Assembly (NCBI GenBank): GCA_043802925.1
Contig: JAZDKP010000131.1
Span: 1 to 21,447 of the forward strand
Source: JAZDKP01 sp043802925
GTDB lineage: Bacteria > Fibrobacterota > OXYB2-FULL-49-7 > JAEUSG01
Direction of reading: 5' to 3'
Length of the DNA: 21,447 nucleotides
A model generated the notes under the pieces. It did no database searches. It was not told where the DNA came from and saw only the letters and a program-made list of their open reading frames with translations. Shown in pieces: positions 17,799 to 21,447 of the stretch (position 1 is the first letter of the stretch; each line of letters opens with the position of its first letter). Position numbers and translations under genes: made by a program.

Positions 17799-19772
17799 AT
17801 GGACAGGGTCCGGGCCCGCATCGAGACCCTGCGGACCGAAATCCGCGGCCATGACCACCGTTACTACGTCGATAACGCCCCTGTCATCTCTGATTACGAC
17901 TATGACACGCTCCTGCGCGAACTGAAGGAACTGCTCACCCGCCATCCGGAATTTGAGTCGGACGACTGCCCCACCCGCCGGGTCGGTTCCGACCTCGTCA
18001 AAAACTTCCGCAAGGTCACCCACACCGCGCCCATGCTTTCCATCGACAACAGCTATAATGAAGCGGATATGCGCGATTTCCACGGCCGGATTATCAAGGA
18101 GCTCGAAACGGACGCGGTGGACTATACCGTGGAGGCCAAAATCGACGGTGCCGCCTGCTCGCTGATGTACGAGGGGGGCCGATTGACACTTGGCAAAACG
18201 CGCGGCGACGGGATGACGGGCGACGACGTGACGCAAAACATCCGGACCATCCGGGTCATCCCGCTCTCGGTCCCGCGGAAGGAGCCCTTCGAGGTGCGCG
18301 GCGAGGTCTACATGACCTGGGACACGCTGCGCAAACTCAATGCCGAAGCAGAAAGCGAAGGCGAAAAAACCCTCGCCAACCCGCGTAATGCGGCCGCGGG
18401 CGCGCTCAAGCTGCAGGACCCGCGCGAATGCGCGGAAAAATCATTGCGTTTCTTCGCCTATTATGCGGAAGGGAAAGGCTTTGAAGAGCGCCACACCGCC
18501 AATCTCAACGCCCTGAAAGAACTCGGCTTCGCGGTGAACCCTTTTGTCCGGCGCGGCACCGGCATCGATGCCGTACTCGACGCCATCCGCGAACTCGAAG
18601 CGCTTCGCGCCGACTTTCCCTTTGACATCGACGGCGCGGTCATCAAAGTGGACCGCATCGACTGGCAGAAGCGGCTCGGAAACACGGCCAAGAGTCCGCG
18701 CTGGGTCATGGCCTTCAAGTACCCGCCGGAGAAAAAGGAGACCCGCATCCTGGCCATTGTCAACCAGGTGGGCCGCACCGGCGTCATCACCCCCGTGGCC
18801 GAAGTGGAGCCCGTGCACCTCTCCGGCACCACGGTCTCGCGCGCCACGCTTCACAACTTCGAGGAAATCGCGCGCCTCGACGCGCGCGTGGGCGATACCG
18901 TGCTCATCGAAAAGAGCGGGGAAATCATTCCGAAAATATTGAGTGTGGTCACAGTCAAACGCACGAACGGCAGTCCTGCCTTTCTTCCACCTGCGGAATG
19001 CCCTGAATGCAGCGGACCACTCGTGAAGGATGAAGAGAAAGTTGCGCTCCGGTGCGACAACCCTCGCTGTCCGGGCAAGCTTGTGCGCGGCATGATCCAT
19101 TTCGTGTCGCGCAAGGCCATGAACGTCGATTCCCTCGGCCCGGCCATCGTGGAACAGCTCTTTGAAAAGGGGCTCGTGCGCAACGTGGCCGACCTGTATG
19201 CGCTGAAAAAAGAAGACATCGCCGCGCTCGAGAAAATGGGCGGCAAGTCCGCGCAGAACATCGTGGACGCGCTCGAAAAGAGCAAGGCCAACCCCCTTTC
19301 ACGCCTCCTCTTCGGCCTTGGCATCCCGCACGTGGGAGAAAAAGCGGCCAAAACCCTGGCCCGCCGTCTCACGTCCATAGACGATCTCATCGGGAAAATT
19401 GTCATCCCTTCTGAAATTGGCCTCTCGGACACTGAAAAAGAGGTTCCCGCAAGCCTTGCGGCCTGGTTCTCCGATTCCCATAACCTGACGCTCATCGACA
19501 GGCTGAAAAAGGCGGGGCTGAACATGAAGGGAGACCGGACCGAAACCAAAGCCGGGTTTTTCACAGGCAAAAGCGTGGTCATCACGGGCACGCTCAAAAA
19601 CTTCGACCGCACCCGCGCCACGGAAATCATCGAGACCATGGGCGGTAAGGTGACGGGGGCGGTCACCAAAAAAACCGACTACCTTCTCTGCGGTGAAAAC
19701 GCGGGTTCCAAACTGGAAAAGGCGAAGGAACTGGGCGTGAAAATTGTGGGCGAAGAAACGCTGGACTTATAA
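17799..19772 (+). CDS. ligA: NAD-dependent DNA ligase
   Basis: Seals nicks in DNA during replication and repair using NAD+. The 657-residue length is normal. Domains in order: Ia NAD-binding (RYYVDNAPVISDYDYD, residues 21-36); adenylation domain with the catalytic lysine K114 in AKIDG; OB fold with SGTTVSRATLHN (342-353); four-cysteine zinc finger C401, C404, C419, C424; helix-hairpin-helix region (about 440-570); and a C-terminal BRCT domain from about 580 (GKSVVITGTL ... GGKVTGAVTKKTDYLL). It starts 1 base after the small membrane-protein gene, with AGGAAGAGG upstream. It converges on the DUF4143 ATPase gene with a 7-base gap and no visible terminator. Confidence 0.97.
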   Translation: MDRVRARIETLRTEIRGHDHRYYVDNAPVISDYDYDTLLRELKELLTRHPEFESDDCPTRRVGSDLVKNFRKVTHTAPMLSIDNSYNEADMRDFHGRIIKELETDAVDYTVEAKIDGAACSLMYEGGRLTLGKTRGDGMTGDDVTQNIRTIRVIPLSVPRKEPFEVRGEVYMTWDTLRKLNAEAESEGEKTLANPRNAAAGALKLQDPRECAEKSLRFFAYYAEGKGFEERHTANLNALKELGFAVNPFVRRGTGIDAVLDAIRELEALRADFPFDIDGAVIKVDRIDWQKRLGNTAKSPRWVMAFKYPPEKKETRILAIVNQVGRTGVITPVAEVEPVHLSGTTVSRATLHNFEEIARLDARVGDTVLIEKSGEIIPKILSVVTVKRTNGSPAFLPPAECPECSGPLVKDEEKVALRCDNPRCPGKLVRGMIHFVSRKAMNVDSLGPAIVEQLFEKGLVRNVADLYALKKEDIAALEKMGGKSAQNIVDALEKSKANPLSRLLFGLGIPHVGEKAAKTLARRLTSIDDLIGKIVIPSEIGLSDTEKEVPASLAAWFSDSHNLTLIDRLKKAGLNMKGDRTETKAGFFTGKSVVITGTLKNFDRTRATEIIETMGGKVTGAVTKKTDYLLCGENAGSKLEKAKELGVKIVGEETLDL

Positions 19773-19779
19773 AACAATT

Positions 19780-20915
19780 CTACAGGCTGTCCAGAAAATG
19801 GCGCCATGGCAGGATTTCAATGCCATCATCGGTCTTCCGGGGGGTCTCTACCAGAGAAACCAATACGGTCCGTCCGGATTTCTGCTCATCTCTGAAGGCG
19901 CGCAATCCCTTCAGGTGGTTGGTGTTGACCTCCCGCGCGGCTTTTACTTCCACGGCTATTTCCGCATCCCCGACAATGAAGTCCACCTCAAAACCGCTGG
20001 TGGTTCTCCAGTACGAAAGAGGCCGGTGCGACCCGTCGTACCGGAGAAGCGCCTTCAGCTGCAGGAAAATGAAATGTTCAAAGGCGCGGCCGAATAATTC
20101 GGAGCCGGGTTCAATTCGGCCCCGTCGGGCGAGGTAGTTTTCAATACCGAGGTCAAAGAAATAAAACTTCGGGGCCTGCACCTGCCGGCGTTTCGCTCTT
20201 TTCCGGAACGACGGGAGTGTGTGGCCAATCAATGTATCCTCGAGAATCTGGAAATATCCGGTCACCGTTGGTCCGCTGACTCCGCAGTCGCGCGCCACAT
20301 TCTGGTAATTCAGTACTTCGCCGTTGGAAAACGAAGCCGCTTCAAGAAACTTTGCAAAAACCTGAAGATTCCGGGTCAAGGCCTCGGACAGGATTTCTTC
20401 GCGGAGGTAATCCGCAACATAGGATTCGTGGAGCCGTTTAGGCTGTTCGTCAAGGTAGTGGGAGGGCAGAAGGCCATGGTTCAGGGCACGGACCAGGTCG
20501 AATTCCGGAATTTCTTTATACAGCAGTGGATACAGTTCGTACCGGATTGCCCGGCCACCGAGCATGTTTGCGTGACTTTTCCGCAGTTTACGCGCACTGG
20601 AACCGCACAGAATGAACGAGAGCCCCATATTTTCGATCATCCAGTGGATCTCATCCAGAAGCGCTGGGATTTTCTGGATTTCATCAATGATTACAGGGAA
20701 CTGTTGATTTTCACCGTTGAGGCCCGCTGCACGGCATTCCTGTCTGACCATTGAAGGGTCGCTGTTAATTTTCATAAACTGGTCAGCCAACAGCAGATCA
20801 TACCTTCTTGCATCAGGAAAAAGTTTTTTAAAAGAGTACTTTTACCTGTTTGTCTTGCACCCCAAAGAAAAGCAGTCTGCTTTTCATATTCAATTTGTAA
20901 GGTCCTGTCAAACAT
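19780..20915 (-). CDS. AAA-type ATPase with C-terminal DUF4143 (PD-(D/E)XK-like) domain, split by a -1 frameshift
   Basis: Accessory ATPase of the AAA_14/DUF4143 family, whose cellular role is not established. The N-terminal part is read from ATG 20915: FLWGARQTGKST (Walker A, residues 17-27). That frame stops at 20772 after 47 codons. From 20823 the -1 frame continues as LFPDARRYDLLLADQFM, Walker B PVIIDEIQK (about 74-82), the FILCGSSARK sensor segment, a winged-helix-like part (SGPTVTGYFQILED) and a DUF4143 end with YWRTTSGFEVDFIV and IAVEVKA, an EVD...EvK nuclease-like core. The two frames meet exactly at A_AAA_AAC (20829-20823), giving a 378-residue protein. Downstream of the shift the longest start is a TTG at 20790 and lacks Walker A. 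Base composition is more AT-rich than the neighbours, consistent with acquisition. It may be a pseudogene, a programmed-frameshift gene or a homopolymer sequence error. Confidence 0.8.
20823..20829 (-). other. A_AAA_AAC slippery heptamer at the DUF4143 frame junction
   Basis: Read on the minus strand in the Walker A frame, the codons are TTA AAA AAC. A one-base backward slip on AAA-AAC gives AAA-AAA followed by CTT TTT CCT, precisely the frame of the rest of the protein. It is equally explained by loss of one A from a run of seven. Only short, weak hairpins are visible just downstream, and an AGG lies about 15 bases upstream. Confidence 0.7.
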
Positions 20916-20935
20916 AGTGATAAGATAGCTTATGC

Positions 20936-20941
20936 ATTATA
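20936..20941 (-). promoter_or_regulatory. TATAAT box upstream of the DUF4143 ATPase
   Basis: A perfect -10 hexamer on the minus strand, 20 bases before the ATG at 20915, in AT-rich DNA. No convincing -35 box at the standard distance and no clear ribosome site before the ATG. Confidence 0.4.
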
Positions 20942-21335
20942 AAACAGCAAATTTTAAATTACATGAAATATGCAAGCGCATGTTCTTTGTGCCATAATGT
21001 AATATAAATCAATATGTAATAAATGCTTTGTTGATTTGTATTTAAGTGATTGGCGGTTCACTTCTTGTCCACTTTCCATAAAACTTGGCCAAACTCCATA
21101 AAAGTATCAGTCAACGTACGCCCTTCCGCGTACCTGTGCAGTGTGGCAGGATGGCCATTGTTGTCTGATGACGCAATTTCGTCTTATTTGCGGGGTAAAA
21201 CCAGCACCGTTGAAGAAAGCGGAACTCAGGTTATTGCCGAAATCGGCGAGACAAACCAAGGGAAAATCGGACGCCCCTGCGTCTGTATGTTTCAGGGTGC
21301 GGATGATGAAATTAAATCGAACAACAATGAATCCT
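20942..21335. other. Non-coding or unassigned region
   Basis: The first 110 bases are AT-rich and contain no supported gene. From about 21100 to 21330 short frames are open on both strands, up to 121 codons on + and 79 on -. Neither has a ribosome site, a recognisable domain or a confident start, and the + frame runs straight into the palindromic repeats. I see no RNA gene here. It may be the remnant of a decayed gene. Confidence 0.4.
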
Positions 21336-21355
21336 CCCCGCAGCAAGCTGCGGGG
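21336..21355. repeat. Perfect palindrome CCCCGCAGC-AA-GCTGCGGGG
   Basis: Two 9-base arms around AA. It belongs to a class of short intergenic palindromes (CCCCGC...GCGGGG followed by TATCG) and stands 26 bases before the next palindromic element, so the two may be part of one mosaic repeat. Confidence 0.7.
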
Positions 21356-21380
21356 TATCGAAAGGCAAAGAGGCTTTCTC

Positions 21381-21446
21381 TGTCATTCCCGCGAAAGCGG
21401 GAATCCACCACCTGATGATGGATTCCGGGTCAAGCCCGGAATGACA
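21381..21446. repeat. Palindromic intergenic repeat with 9-bp terminal inverted repeats
   Basis: The element begins TGTCATTCC and ends GGAATGACA, a perfect 9-bp inverted pair. Inside are two hairpins: ATTCCCGC-GAAA-GCGGGAAT (21385-21404) and ATTCCGGG-TCAAG-CCCGGAAT (21422-21442). The first also fits the ATTCCC-N8-GGGAAT layout known from Neisseria dRS3 repeats, though no relationship is implied. It is a miniature, non-coding repeat; the window ends one base after it, so target-site duplication cannot be seen. Confidence 0.8.
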
Positions 21447-21447
21447 A

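Noticed and set aside
21107..21346. 79-codon minus-strand frame
   Set aside because: No recognised family, no ribosome site, and it starts in the palindromic repeat; could be a remnant, but cannot be supported.
21050..21415. 121-codon plus-strand frame near the window end
   Set aside because: TTG start, no ribosome site, and the last part (SLSFPRKREST) is just the translation of a palindromic repeat, a common sign of a false gene.

Overview
The window is about 21.4 kb of GC-rich, densely coded bacterial chromosome. It looks like a diderm (Gram-negative-type) organism: there is an Omp85/BamA-type barrel, a very large outer-membrane barrel protein and an LPS-type heptosyltransferase. It also carries a cobalamin-dependent ribonucleotide reductase, a one-chain iron-sulfur (class I) fumarase and radical-SAM queuosine-precursor genes, which fits an anaerobic or microaerobic lifestyle. 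The SprA-like barrel suggests the FCB/Fibrobacterota neighbourhood. That placement is an inference from gene content; no marker gene settles it.

Layout. Positions 1-7813 (+) hold a GAF/cysteine-cluster/PP2C phosphatase whose frame is broken by one missing base, then a secreted beta-propeller, a 1172-residue SprA-like outer-membrane protein and an Omp85 protein. The last three are joined by a 4-base overlap and a 1-base gap, so they probably form one translational unit acting at the outer membrane. Positions 7814-7997 are an AT-rich control region with promoter-like boxes and a perfect Fur-family-type palindrome. Positions 7998-12486 (+) hold nrdJ, an ICMT-like membrane methyltransferase and a heptosyltransferase, tightly packed. 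Positions 12536-14334 (-) hold acylphosphatase, then apt overlapping an unrecognised exported protein. Positions 14389-15939 (+) hold a small zinc ribbon coupled to queE and queC. Positions 16003-17514 (+) hold the class I fumarase. Positions 17636-19772 (+) hold a one-helix membrane protein and ligA. Positions 19780-20915 (-) hold an AAA/DUF4143 ATPase whose Walker A segment lies one frame away from the rest, joined exactly at an A_AAA_AAC heptamer. From 20916 to 21447 there is AT-rich non-coding DNA ending in a cluster of palindromic repeats.

Two intergenic hairpins (13962-14052 and 17524-17591) appear to be copies of one structured element. They keep the outer arms, a 2-base bulge and the G-rich tail while the stem bases differ in a compensating way.

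Most interesting points: the propeller/SprA-like/Omp85 unit next to a cysteine-cluster phosphatase; the Fur-type operator in front of nrdJ; the slippery-site frameshift in the DUF4143 ATPase; and the covarying hairpin repeat. No CRISPR array, tRNA, rRNA or complete transposon was seen.
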